Source of the DNA: Chamaecyparis obtusa
Taxonomy: Eukaryota > Streptophyta > Pinopsida > Cupressales > Cupressaceae
Length of the DNA: 64,000 nt
Assembly (NCBI GenBank): GCA_027943335.1
Contig: BSBK01006394.1
Coordinates: forward strand, 558,001-622,000
Direction of reading: 5' to 3'
Position 1 is the first letter of the stretch; each line of letters begins with the position of its first letter. A program made the position numbers and the translations under genes. The notes under the pieces were generated by a model, which was not told where the DNA came from, did not search any database, and saw only the letters and a list, made by a program, of their open reading frames with translations. This document shows, piece by piece, positions 1-10,098 of the stretch.

Positions 1-1309
1 AATATGATTCCCCTGACACCCACATGATTTGCACTATTGTAGGTCATGATTCATCTAGATACAAAAACCTATTCCCCTATCTCCAAGAGCAAATCATTCC
101 TGATACCTTCAACCGCCATGAAAAGTGATACCTTATCTGTAATGCCTCATGATATGTCATCATTGGTCACAATCTAGACAAACAAGGTCTAGATGGTACG
201 CTACTTAGATGTTTAGAATGTGAAGAGTCTCAACGTGCATTAGAGGAAGTCCGTGATGGTATTTGTGGGTCACACTCAAATGGTTTAACACTAGCTTGAA
301 AACTTATTAGGGCTGGGAACTATTGGCCAAAAATGGAGAAAGATTCTATCAAGTTTGCTAAGAACTATCAAAAGTGCCAAGTGCATGGCAACTTAATTCA
401 TGCTCCAAGGAGAGATCTAATTCCCTTCACTACACAATGACCTTTTCATCAATGGGCATTTGATCTTATAGGAGCCATACATCCTCATTCTTCTAATGGA
501 CATACCCATATAATCACAGCTACAGATTATTTTACAAAATGGGTAGAAGCAGTCCCTTTGACACAAGAAACTGGAAAATAGATATCTATGTTCATCTTGA
601 ACTATATCATATGCAGATATGGCATACCTCATTCCATAATCATAGCTAATGGTGGACAATTCAAGAATAAAGATCTAGATGATATATGTGCCAAATTCAA
701 GATAACACAACATTGGTCATCTATTTACTATCCTCAAGGGAATGGACAAGAAGAAGTTTCTAACAAGAATTTGTTGAAAATTTTGCACTGTACAGTTAAT
801 AAAATAGGAAGAGACTGGCATCTCATGATCAATCCAGCTCTCTAGGCCTACAGAACAAGTATCAAAACACCTACTGGGGCTACACCTTTCACTTTAGTTT
901 ATGGGTCTGAAGCGGTACTGCCTATTGAGGTTGAAATCTCATCACTAAGAATCAGAATGCATGGTCTCGTAACTAACGATGACTACAAAGTGTCTAGGTT
1001 GCAGGAACTTGAACTAATAGATGACTGCAGACAAGCAGCGTATGATCATCTCAAAGTATACCAAAAGAGAATGTTTAGAGGTTACAACAAGTCAGACACA
1101 GAGAATTTTAGATTGGCAATCTAGTCTTGAGAGAGAATCCTAAAAATCAATCACATTGAGAACGCAAGGGGAAGTTTGAACCCAACTGGTTGGGTCCCTT
1201 TGTAATCACTACTAATTTTGGCTCTGGTGCCTATCAACTCTCAACAACTGAAGGAGAACAGCTCTGAGAACCAATTAACATTCTCCATCTGAAGAAATTT
1301 TACGCCTAA
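1..1309 (+). pseudogene. Ty3/gypsy (Tat-type) pol fragment: RNase H tail and integrase
   Basis: This is the 3' end of a gypsy polyprotein cut by the window edge. The order visible is a linker ending in LLRCLECEE, then the HHCC zinc region (GSHSNGLTLA, YWPKMEKD, a single KCQ), the integrase core (first Asp in ITATDYF near 530, then IIANGGQF near 640, and the Glu in GNGQEEVSN near 745), and the C-terminal part ending with HLKKFYA and a stop at 1307-1309. Integrase inserts the cDNA into host DNA. The copy is dead: there are many stops, including a Trp-to-stop change at 843-845, a frameshift near 1125, the first Cys of the CxxC pair is Tyr, and the second catalytic Asp is Ala. The wording closely follows plant Tat-lineage integrases as I know them. 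Confidence 0.92.
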
Positions 1310-1329
1310 GGCATTCAGTCTATGGTAAA

Positions 1330-1600
1330 ATGTCCTGAAAAAATCTTTTAAATTGGAAAAAGTCCTGAAAAAAATGAACATCTTGGTGAAAACCAGCAAT
1401 AGGTGCCTTGATGATTCACAAAAAAAATCATAAAATATCAAAAGTAGAAAAAAATTGAAAAAATGAAAAGTACAAAAAAATGAGAAAAAGAAAAAGTGCC
1501 TTGGTGAAAACCTGGAAACAGGCGCCTTGGTAGCAAAAATAGAATCTCTACCAAGATGGTGAAAACCTAGCAAACAGGTGCCACTTTTTTTAAAATGCTC
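1330..1600 (+). repeat. Gypsy post-integrase repeats (gaaaacc..acaggygcc units)
   Basis: At least three imperfect copies of a unit containing gtgaaaacc, then aaacagg, then gcgccttggt or gtgcc are visible around 1385-1410, 1498-1530 and 1558-1583, separated by A-rich sequence. The same unit occurs on the other strand at 44950-45140, just after the integrase of element H, so it belongs to this gypsy lineage. Confidence 0.6.
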
Positions 1601-2468
1601 CATCTATCAACATAATCTTGGTCTTTCCTAGCTTTTAGTCATGCTTTAGTTTGTACATATCTCCCGGTTTGTTTTTGCATTCCTATTTTTAGTAAGTCGA
1701 TCTGTACACCAACTAGCTCAAGCGTCTGTATCCTATCAATGTTCAAAATTGGGGGCAATCAAAGTCATATCCTATGGCCTCCAATGTATCTTAGATGTGT
1801 CATATCTAGTCAGGGTCCTTTGAAGCTTCATTTGAGTCAATCAGTTGGTCTCATCTCCAAAAAGGATTTTGCATCTACAACAACACAATCAAACATCAAA
1901 ATAAAAAAAATCTATGCTTTTTACATGCTTTTATCTCCTTGTATGCTTACTAATTTGCATTGAAATTTTTGCATATTGTGTCCTTTGAGCTCTTCAATGA
2001 TGTCCTTTATAGGATTTAGAGAGTGATGACTGGGGGCATAATATTTTCTTTGTTTTCATCTTGTATGTGAAAATCTAACAACTTTGGAAATTCTAGAATG
2101 AAATGGTGTCTGACTGTAAGAGCCTCTATCTCAAATTGGATGGCCATGCGTACCTCAACCATTGATACCTAGAAAATTCAAGGAAGTTTGATCTAACTAT
2201 TATCTTTTTTGAGTGATTTCTTTCTCCTATTGTGAAATGCGATCTTACCTAAGGATGTGAACGATAAAGGGACACTACGGGTAATTCACATTGGATTTAG
2301 AATGATCTCTTGACTGTTTGATGTGTTTGTACGCAAGGCATATTCTAGTTATCATGACGTCTATGTTTTGATGCTTATACAAATTGCTATATCAAAATGG
2401 ACATGATATTTAGGTCATCCTGGTGTTTGTGCCTTGGTGATTATATCTAATCTGACATTCTAAAAATA

Positions 2469-2586
2469 AAATCAATATTCATATGTCCATGGTTGCCTAA
2501 CCAGTGGGTGTTGTATTGATTCCTGCACATACAAATCAATATTCATATGTCTATGGTTTCATAACTAGTGGGCATTGTATTGATTT
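2469..2586 (+). repeat. Tandem duplication, two ~54-bp copies, period 64
   Basis: Copies at 2469-2522 and 2533-2586 both run from aaatcaatattcatatgtc through agtggg to ttgtattgatt, with a handful of mismatches. It lies in the 3' UTR of the gypsy element. Confidence 0.8.
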
Positions 2587-3656
2587 ATCCGATTACCTAA
2601 AAAGTTCAATGATGATAACAAATCGGCACATGATCAGTGACAAGGTCCTAGGTCCTAGGTTTGTATTTCATTCTACATTTCATTTTGCACTTTGCATGAT
2701 CTCACAAATTGCTTGAACACTTAAATGATTCTTCAAAACCAAAAACGCTAAACATATCATAAGAGCTGAATCTCACATGAAGGTTCTTCCAATGAAACAA
2801 CAAGTAGAATCCTTTTTCAGGATCAAAATTGAAATCTGAGATCATTTATCTTGTAAACTACTTGCATAATCAACCTTCATTCATCACAAAAATCCAGAAT
2901 TCAACTTAACTAATTATCTTATATCACACTATCAAAATTTCAACTTGGTCAACTATGGTCCACTCATGATTTAACCTACTCAAACTTGGTCTTCTTGACC
3001 TCCAAACGATGCAGAATGCATTCTCGAACACATTTAGTTACCACTTCTCAAATCAATTAGCATGCTTCTAAACTATCAACACTGAATTTTCTTGTCAGAT
3101 TTCAATTCTTATCCTGAAGGGGGCATGGTATTGCACATCATTCAAAGTCTATAATTTGAAATCAAATCTTTCCTCAGTAATCAAGACAACAACCACGTCT
3201 AGTTGCTGATTCATCAAAAAGACCTCATCACTTGGGGAAAATCAATCATCACTTGGGGCATATCAGATTCATCGAGATCCATATGAATCTGGTATGCTCC
3301 TAATCTTGTAAACTGTATCAGTTTTTCGTAACCATAAGTTCATTAGTGTTATTTCCTTGGTTCTTCGTAACTGAAGAGTTTAGATGTGATACGAATGTGA
3401 TTCATATCCACAATCGAGTCTGGAATCGGTCACTCACTTCTTCGCAATCATAAGGTTCAAAATTAGGCATTTTGACACTTCTTCACAATCATCGGTTCAT
3501 TGCTATTATAGTTGACATTATCTTTGGTCATTCAGGACCTATTATCTTCATGTCAACTTCAATCAATTTCTGTTTCATATCAATTTCAATTTCAAACATC
3601 ATTTTCAACATCATACATAGACTATCTTTGAACCACTGCGCTTCGCACAGCAATTC

Positions 3657-3670
3657 AAAGAGGGGAAAAA
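3657..3670 (+). promoter_or_regulatory. Polypurine tract of the gypsy element
   Basis: The purine run aaagaggggaaaaa directly precedes TGTAATACCCC. This is the expected primer for plus-strand DNA synthesis at the 3' LTR boundary. Confidence 0.8.
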
Positions 3671-4890
3671 TGTAATACCCCAAAAATGGGCTATAGGTTC
3701 ATTAACCTCCTACATCGACACATCGAATGAAATTGACATCAAAGTCCTAACCTAAGGCACATCTGCACATTATCAAATCTTAATTGATTATCCTAAATTC
3801 TGCATCGGGGAATATTCCTTATTCCTATTTATCTAATTATCTTTGATTTAATGATTATTTGGTGATACATCCTATTTATCCTAAAGTTTGACTAATTGGA
3901 TATTCTAAATATTTAATTAATTAGATTTAATATGGCCACTTAATTATTTAATTGGATTTAATTATATTTATTCCTAAATTGTATTATTTAATTTTGACAA
4001 TAAACCAAATATCCTATGACTAATTGATTAAATTCTTATTTAATTAGTTAATGTCAATTGTCAAATTTAATAATATAGTTTTGAATAAAAGTTTGATTTA
4101 ATAATTGATTAACCCATAAATCAATTATTTTATTTTTAAAATCAGTTAAGTTGAGGATAAATCACTTTATTTATTAAATTAATTCATATTAATTATGCAC
4201 ATCCAAAAAATAGTTGAACTTCAAATCAGAAAATCAATTCAAGTTGTTTTAAAAAATAAACTCAACTCTCTTTTGAGTTGAAAGTTGATCTCAACTTCTG
4301 ATTTAAATCAAAAAGTTGATTTGCATGATTTTTGTGAGTTAATCTATCTCTAAATTCTTGATAACTCAAAAATCAACCAGAGTTTATCAAGAGTGATTTA
4401 TGGATTTTTTCATGCACCTCCAAAGTCCTAGATTTCTATAAATTAAGGCCTCAGCTCTTCATTTTGGATCCATCCATGAATTGCATCCTCACGCTGGCGA
4501 ATTGGTGATCGAAGAATCTATCTTTGTGAATCCAAGTTGTTGTGAGATTTTCATTGTTTTGAGCTTTCATATCATTTAGCATATCATTGTTAGATTAATC
4601 ACATGTTATATTAGTTTCTCATATAGAATAGATTCATATCAATTTGTTTAAGATCCAAAAATATAAATTAATTTGCATCCATCTCATATCTAGATTCTAC
4701 ATTCAAATCCTTCATTTAAGTGTTGTCAAGGTCACTGATCTCATTCCAATCTGAGAATATCATACTCGCACCTACTAGAAGGTAGTAAATCACCTAGTTA
4801 GATTAGTTTCCATTTCACTACATGATTTTGATTTCTGCTAACCTCTAATGTTTTACTGAAGTGTTGTGTCTATAGCTAGGTACAAAATTC
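3671..4890 (+). mobile_element. Gypsy 3' LTR (right end approximate)
   Basis: The LTR begins TGTAATACCCC right after the polypurine tract. It is very AT-rich and has a TATA-like ctataaatta at 4436-4445. The right end is uncertain: sequence matching the ORF1 tail of element A begins near 4895, so the LTR must stop shortly before. The partner 5' LTR is outside the window, so a target duplication cannot be tested. Confidence 0.7.
4436..4445 (+). promoter_or_regulatory. TATA-like box in gypsy LTR
   Basis: The sequence ctataaatta lies about 770 bp into the LTR and is followed by the more GC-rich aaggcctcagctc, a usual layout at the U3/R border. Confidence 0.5.
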
Positions 4891-4894
4891 ACAC

Positions 4895-5114
4895 ACACAG
4901 TATGCACTGCCATAAGGTCAGTCATTTAAACAAGAACTACAAAGACCAAGCACCAGATGAGAACCATATATTTGAAAGTGGATATACTATTGTTGATAGC
5001 ATGAAGTTAAGGAACACTATGTGGAAGAAGACATCTAATGAGAATGCTGAGTCAAGTAATGTTGTCGGTGAAACCTCATCCACTGGATTGGGTGACATCG
5101 GTACCTCCACTTAA
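4895..5114 (+). pseudogene. ORF1 (gag-like) C-terminal fragment of element A
   Basis: About 73 residues match the last part of ORF1 in element B: a degenerate zinc knuckle (CHKVSHLNKNYKD, where B has HYHKVGHLSKDYKD), a middle segment, and the shared ending VGETSSTGLGDIGTST before the stop. The knuckle has lost its last cysteine in both copies. The upstream in-frame Met at 4866 lies in LTR sequence and is not the native start. ORF1 would have been the nucleic-acid-binding, particle-forming protein. Confidence 0.75.
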
Positions 5115-5430
5115 AGTGAAATAGGTATGTATGGGACTGATATTTCAAAAGATCACATTTTTCATACAGTTCCTTATGCATAATGCTTTTATACCAAATC
5201 AACATGAATAAAGATGCACTATGGTTTAGTTGTCATGAGCTAACAATGTTATACAGTCAGTAAAAGAGAGACCGAGAGTTGGTTACCCGTCGGTAATCAC
5301 TATCTAAGGTTAACCGAGCATATGTATCAACCAATGAAGAAACGGACATCACTCTTCATGATATCGAATAATTTTATTTATGATCAAACACTTTCTATTA
5401 TGTTCCTTTCCGAAACCCTAGAATCAATTT
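5115..5430 (+). other. Spacer between ORF1 and ORF2 of element A
   Basis: About 316 bp with no gene. It holds several short ccgag/tcggt motifs of the kind also seen in the LTR. The equivalent spacer in element B (37726-38280) is about 555 bp. Confidence 0.6.
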
Positions 5431-8400
5431 ATGGCATCGACATCATCTGCAAGAAAAACTCAAAGTGTTGAAGAGGAAGTTAACCTAATCATTAGGGAAA
5501 AAAATTTTGAACCAAAGTTTAAACCACATCCCAAGGTTGTAGCATAGACAGATACAGTGGGTGCATTTTCAAGTATACTAGAAAGGGTTTTATTGACAAA
5601 AGATGTAAGGTCTTATATTCACTGCAAAATCAGAGAAGTTGGGGACTTTGAAACAATTGCAACTTATCAACCAATTTGTGGCCCTGATGGAAAAATGAAA
5701 TCAAACTACCAGAAGATTGAGGAATCAAATTTATCATATTTTATGCACTTGCTGCAATCATTCAAATTGGATTGGATTAGGATCATTCTGAGGAAATATC
5801 ATGATGACAAGTTCTGGCTGGATAAACCAATTGAGGTCGCCAAGAAAGTAATCAGTAGGGTTACTGGGCTCCCTACTATCGACAAAGCTAAGGCTGTCTA
5901 AAGTTTGTCACAATCAGATGTTGAGAAGTACACTAGAGCATAATGGGATGGTTGGGCATTGAAGATTTCAACTATCAAGGACCCAGCAGTAAAATTTGCA
6001 GCACATGTGATCGAGTATAAGATATTTCAATTGAGCAGACTCAACAGCGTACCCTACAGTGCAATAGACATGGCGTACAAAATTATGGTGAAAGGTCACC
6101 AAGTTGATCTTGCTGAGGTACTGTTACATCAACTCTAATAGAATATGAAGACTATAAGGAAAAAGAAATCTAACACATGTAAGTATGAATCTCTACTTGC
6201 ATGCATATTCTTCTATTTACAAAAGTTTGTGCCTGGCACTAGTAAAGTAAACTGGATACCGGATCTACTGATAAGAAAAAAGATCGGTGAAATGATGAAC
6301 AAGTTAGGAGACAAGCTGAATGTAGAGTTTAATGCTTACTTCACTGAATTTCAAACCAAAATGCAAAAGAGAAGCAGAATTCCAAGAGAATTAGTATAGA
6401 AATTTGAATATGACATATGTTTTGTGGTAGGCACCAATTACACCATGATAAAACTAGTTGAGCCTAGGATAAAATGGTTGGCACCAATGGGATATGAGAT
6501 GAATCATGGTTTTGCACTGAAATCTATCAATGCACTGCTTGCAGTACCGAAGGATCCCATAGCCACTAGGTTCGAAGTATATGAAGAAGCTAAATCTAGG
6601 ATATCTACTAATATTAAGATCGGTAAAATTCACAGAAAGGTAAAGAAAATGAAGAAGGATCTCACTAATAAATATGGAGATAATTCAGAAACATCTGAAG
6701 GGATACTGGTTGAATAGGCAACCGAAGGTCAGCTATAATTAGCCGACAAACCATATGATAGTGAGGAGACTGAGTCAGACAAATAAGTAGATCCTACATA
6801 GGTTCCTCCACCTAAAATTCTTACAAAGATACAGTCATCGATACATGAAGGTATGAAGACACGTTCATCAACTGCAACACCATCTACCGAGAAAGAAGAA
6901 GCAATAAAAGTAATAAAAAAGAAGAGCAGCTACACCAACGAAGAAATACATTAAGAGAAAGAACAAGAAAGTGGCTGAGACATAGAAGAAAAAGAGGAAA
7001 TACATAAGAAATAAGGAAGATATAGAGGATACAAAAAAAAAGGATGATATAAATCAATTTAAAGTGGTCAGTAGCAAGACCAAAATAATAGACGAAGTCA
7101 TTGAGGACATAATTGAACATGGAGACCTCGTTGATCCTTTGCTAGACAGATTTGACAAAATTTCAAAAGAAGATCAAACTAAAATTGAAGAGGTTGTCAT
7201 CCAAATGATGATAAAGTTTAAGAAAGTTCCAATGGAGTTTGCATGTGCCTTACCAAAGAAATTGGATGATATAATTACTGAGAAATGGGCTGTTGCATTA
7301 GACACCAAAAAGAGAAAGAGAGAACGCTCTCTAGTTTAGGCAGCCACATACTTAAGCTTTGGGCAAGTCAGTGAATACTTGACCAAGTACCAAGAAAACT
7401 TTATGATCAAGAATAGAGCCTTAATGATCATGGATGACAATGTAGTAGATATGGATGTTACTACAGATTCTATATGGACATCAATTCTGAAAGCTGAAGA
7501 AAAAGCTGAGAAACAAGCATTTTTAAACCTGTCTAAGAAGAGACAAAATTCTAAGGGCAAAGGCATTTACATTGATGAAGGACCAGAAAAGAAATCAAAG
7601 AGTACCGATATATCTATTACTAAGGAAATCAACATCACCGAGGACAAGGAAGAAATAAAAGTTTCATAGGATGCACCGGATAAAGTTGAAATCCAAATGG
7701 AAAAGAAAATCGATGATGATGTACTCATTGTAGACATCACACATGGTGATCCTGATGACCAAGATGATGAAGATGTAAATATTGCACCAAACAAAGATGA
7801 AGCACAAGACCCTACCAATCTATTTACATCACTACCGAGTGAACTTCTTGTACTTTTCAAAGTAGTAGAAATTATTTCCCAAGTACAACCTGATGGCTCA
7901 GATCTTGAGAAAAACAAAGATACAACTGGAGATCAACAAACAGAGAAAACTATAGAGACAAATGAGCCTACACATACAAAGGCACCTTCCACCCAACCAA
8001 AAGAAATAGATGCAACAAAGGACACACAAGAACCATAGGCAACCAAGGTGATTCCACCAAACACCACAACCAAGACTCCTACTACAACAATTGAGACCAC
8101 CACTACCAAGGAGTAGAAGAAGGAAGATCAATTGAAAACATGGAAGGACACTCCAAAGACAGGAGATAGAACAATTGCTATCATTGAGAAGAAATCACCC
8201 CTAGCACAGAAGAAGAAGAAGAAAGGAAAAGGGTCGGTCACCCTAGATGAAGTGATCATTTTACTTGAGTGTGACCTGAGGACCCTAAGCCCTGAGGAAT
8301 TGAGTAAATATGGGGATTTATGTTCAAGAAAGGTGGAACAAGAGAAGCTAAAGCAAGAACACAAAAGAAAAGAAGTACTACCTCAAATTTTGTATTTGGC

Positions 8401-8566
8401 ATTACTATCAAAAAGGGGGAAAAATAATGTATCAGATGTTATTATGCCAAATATTATGTACATGGATGCTATGTATACTATATTACTGGGAGCATGCACC
8501 AAGGGGGAGTACTTTGTACTTAGACAATTTTTGATATGTATATGGCAGAGATATAAGGAGATATAA
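5431..8566 (+). pseudogene. ORF2 of element A: conserved unknown retroelement protein
   Basis: The start ATG at 5431 (MASTSSARKT) matches the start MASTSNVNKP of ORF2 in element B. The frame runs with a few stops to 6717, changes frame (the A-run at 7032-7041 is a likely site), then continues to 8566. The core (about the first 400 residues) has DVRSYIHCKI, then a W-x-RIIL-x-KYHDDKFWL block, GLPTIDK, a KFAAHVI-type block, a KYESLLACIFFYLQKF block, then RIPRELV and EPRIKWLAPMGYE. The rest is lysine-rich and acidic with KKRKRERS and KKKKKGKG runs, predicted disordered or coiled-coil. No polymerase, protease or integrase motif is present. I do not recognise the family. The HDxxFWL/ITK..GLP region has the style of plant transposon accessory proteins such as the plant mobile domain or Pfam Transposase_32, but I cannot verify a relation. 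Most in-frame stops are TAG or TAA at likely Gln codons. Confidence 0.8.
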
Positions 8567-8614
8567 GTCACATAGAGATTTTTGTCTTTATACATTCATA
8601 GTTTTGATACTAAT

Positions 8615-8629
8615 GCCAAAGGGGGAGAT
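8615..8629 (+). promoter_or_regulatory. Polypurine tract of element A
   Basis: The run ccaaagggggagatt directly precedes TGTTATCTC. Two weaker G-rich tracts lie upstream (aaaagggggaaaaa near 8410, ccaagggggag near 8500), so this element may have spare plus-strand priming sites. Confidence 0.8.
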
Positions 8630-9854
8630 TGTTATCTCTATTGAGCCTTCTAAGGTTGTCATCAGTACCAAAGGTATGTATAGATATCGGTCGGTTACTT
8701 ACAATGAGCTAATCGGTAACATAAAGCAAAACAGACTAGTCAGTAAAGCCTATACACCGAGCAACAGATAGTTTATCGAGTTCCAGCAGACATCGACACC
8801 AACAGATAGTAAACACTGAGCATCGCAGTATACACTGATCAGTTTACATAGTGTTTACTGAGGATCACAAGAAATGGCATAGTAATCAAGAATGGCACAT
8901 TCTTCTATGCAAACGGTTACAATAGTTTGTAAAATGTTTTACCAAGATCAAGGAACATTTAATGTAATGATATTCATTAAATACAATGTATATCTTTTGT
9001 AATAGATGATCTAGGTTATCATTGTACACCATAGATCTTAGGGTTATGATTATAGTGTGTAACCTAATTATGTTAAAGCAGAAAAAATAGAACACTATAT
9101 ATTTACGTGTTCGCACCATTTTTGAAGAGAGCTGATATATGAATCACAGAGCACTTGAAGCACTTTTCCTACCTTCAAGTCTATTAGTTTATAGAACAGA
9201 ACTGAGCACAGTAGAATTCAGTTTGAGCAGAATTAGCAAAAACTACCAAGTAGATTTAGAGCAGAGATTCATCACAAGTAAGGTGATAATTTTTATCAGA
9301 GCTTATAGATCTATAACAAACAATTGAGTGTCAAAACAAGTAGATAAATTCCTATTTCTTTCTGACAATTGTAATAGAGTTTTGGATAAAATATCTTAAC
9401 AGAGTAGACTTAACAGTTTTATGTAAATCTCTTAACCGAGTGCACACTTCATTAGTGTTGCTAAAATCCTATAACTAGGTAGATCTAGCTGATCTAACAT
9501 GTCACTCCCAATAGGGTGAGATCACCAGAAGTGATCAAAACTTGTAGCCCTAATAGGAAAACCTTTTCTATTTGTAGTAGTGAAGAATTTGTGGGTGTCG
9601 TCTCCACCGCAGTTTTTACCTTCTAACAAGGGTTTCTGCGTTACCAAAATACTTGTGTCATGTGATTTTGTTATGGATTTCATGTTGTTTACTTACTTAT
9701 GTTAAGTGAATAAATGATTCATGAAATTATATTCAAGTTATATTGGTCGGTTATCACTGTTTACAGTTTTAGATCTGAAAGGTTTTACAAGTAAATTTTT
9801 GAAGGCACTGATTCACCCCTCCCCTCTCAGCACCTATCTCTCCTAATTCCAACA
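8630..9854 (+). mobile_element. 3' LTR of element A (1225 bp)
   Basis: It begins TGTTATCTC and ends CCAACA, with the copia-style U5 end gattcacccctcccctctcag at about 9811-9831. TATA-like ctatatattt is at 9095-9104. U3 (8655-8870) is packed with variants of a cggtgtatactg / gtttactgag motif. The LTR of element B (39733-41064, minus) has the same ends. Confidence 0.85.
9095..9104 (+). promoter_or_regulatory. TATA-like box in LTR of element A
   Basis: The sequence ctatatattt is followed by acgtgttcgcacc, about 465 bp into the LTR. Confidence 0.55.
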
Positions 9855-10098
9855 AGGATATGATAATTAAAACTATGTTGGATTGTCTTCTTCACATATC
9901 TACTAAACTAACCTCTAATTTTTATAGAGTTATGTGTAGTGTCGTAAATGTTAACCCCTTTATAATTTCACACTCTTTTTGGGCCTTTGATTTAGTGTGC
10001 CTCCTTCTGGATAATTTTGAGCCTAATTTGGCCTTATCATTATCCAAATTGTTTTCATATTCTCATGAGGCAACCTGATCTTATGTCATGGATCTAAC
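9855..10098 (+). repeat. Unclassified repeat K, left part (interrupted by solo LTR)
   Basis: From about 9937 the sequence (gtaaatgttaacccctt, cactctttttgggcctttg, tagtgtgcctcc) matches a second copy at 60742-60950 (gtgtaaccccttaaaat, ctcttttgggccttg, tagtgtgtcccc). The match resumes on the far side of the solo LTR at 14319-14380, showing that the solo LTR inserted into an existing K copy. The TGTAACCCC-like start suggests an LTR remnant, but this is inference. Confidence 0.55.

Larger units (their letters stand above)
1310..3656 (+). other. Long 3' untranslated region of the gypsy element
   Basis: Between the integrase stop and the polypurine tract lie about 2.3 kb with no supported gene. 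The first 300 bases hold repeated motifs of the type gaaaacctggaaacagg and gcgccttgg; an inverted counterpart lies after the integrase of the minus-strand gypsy element at 44940-45140. A tandem duplication lies at 2469-2586, and degenerate cttcgnaatcataagg-type repeats at about 3325-3500. A long 3' UTR is usual in Tat-type elements. Confidence 0.7.
4891..9854 (+). mobile_element. Element A: 5'-truncated coding non-autonomous LTR retrotransposon
   Basis: Reading along the plus strand there is the tail of a zinc-knuckle ORF1 (to 5114), a spacer, a large lysine-rich ORF2 (5431-8566), a polypurine tract and one LTR (8630-9854). There is no protease, integrase, reverse transcriptase or RNase H between ORF2 and the LTR. 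ORF1 tail and ORF2 are close relatives of those in element B (38281-39168 and 36330-37725, minus strand), and the LTR resembles that of B (39733-41064). The left end is lost in the gypsy LTR, so no target duplication is available. Placement with Ty1/copia-like elements rests on the LTR style and the B homology. Confidence 0.8.

Noticed and set aside
1330..1600. Regularly repeated units that might suggest a CRISPR-like array
   Set aside because: Units are imperfect, spacing is irregular and A-rich, and the same units occur after another gypsy integrase; this is a retroelement repeat in plant DNA.
1241..1603. 120-codon minus-strand ORF
   Set aside because: It is the antisense of the integrase end and the A-rich repeat region; the poly-Phe content reflects T-runs.
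5431..8566. Stop-codon reassignment or readthrough to explain many TAG codons
   Set aside because: Neighbouring pseudogenes also carry TAA, TGA and frameshifts; deamination of old copies explains it better.
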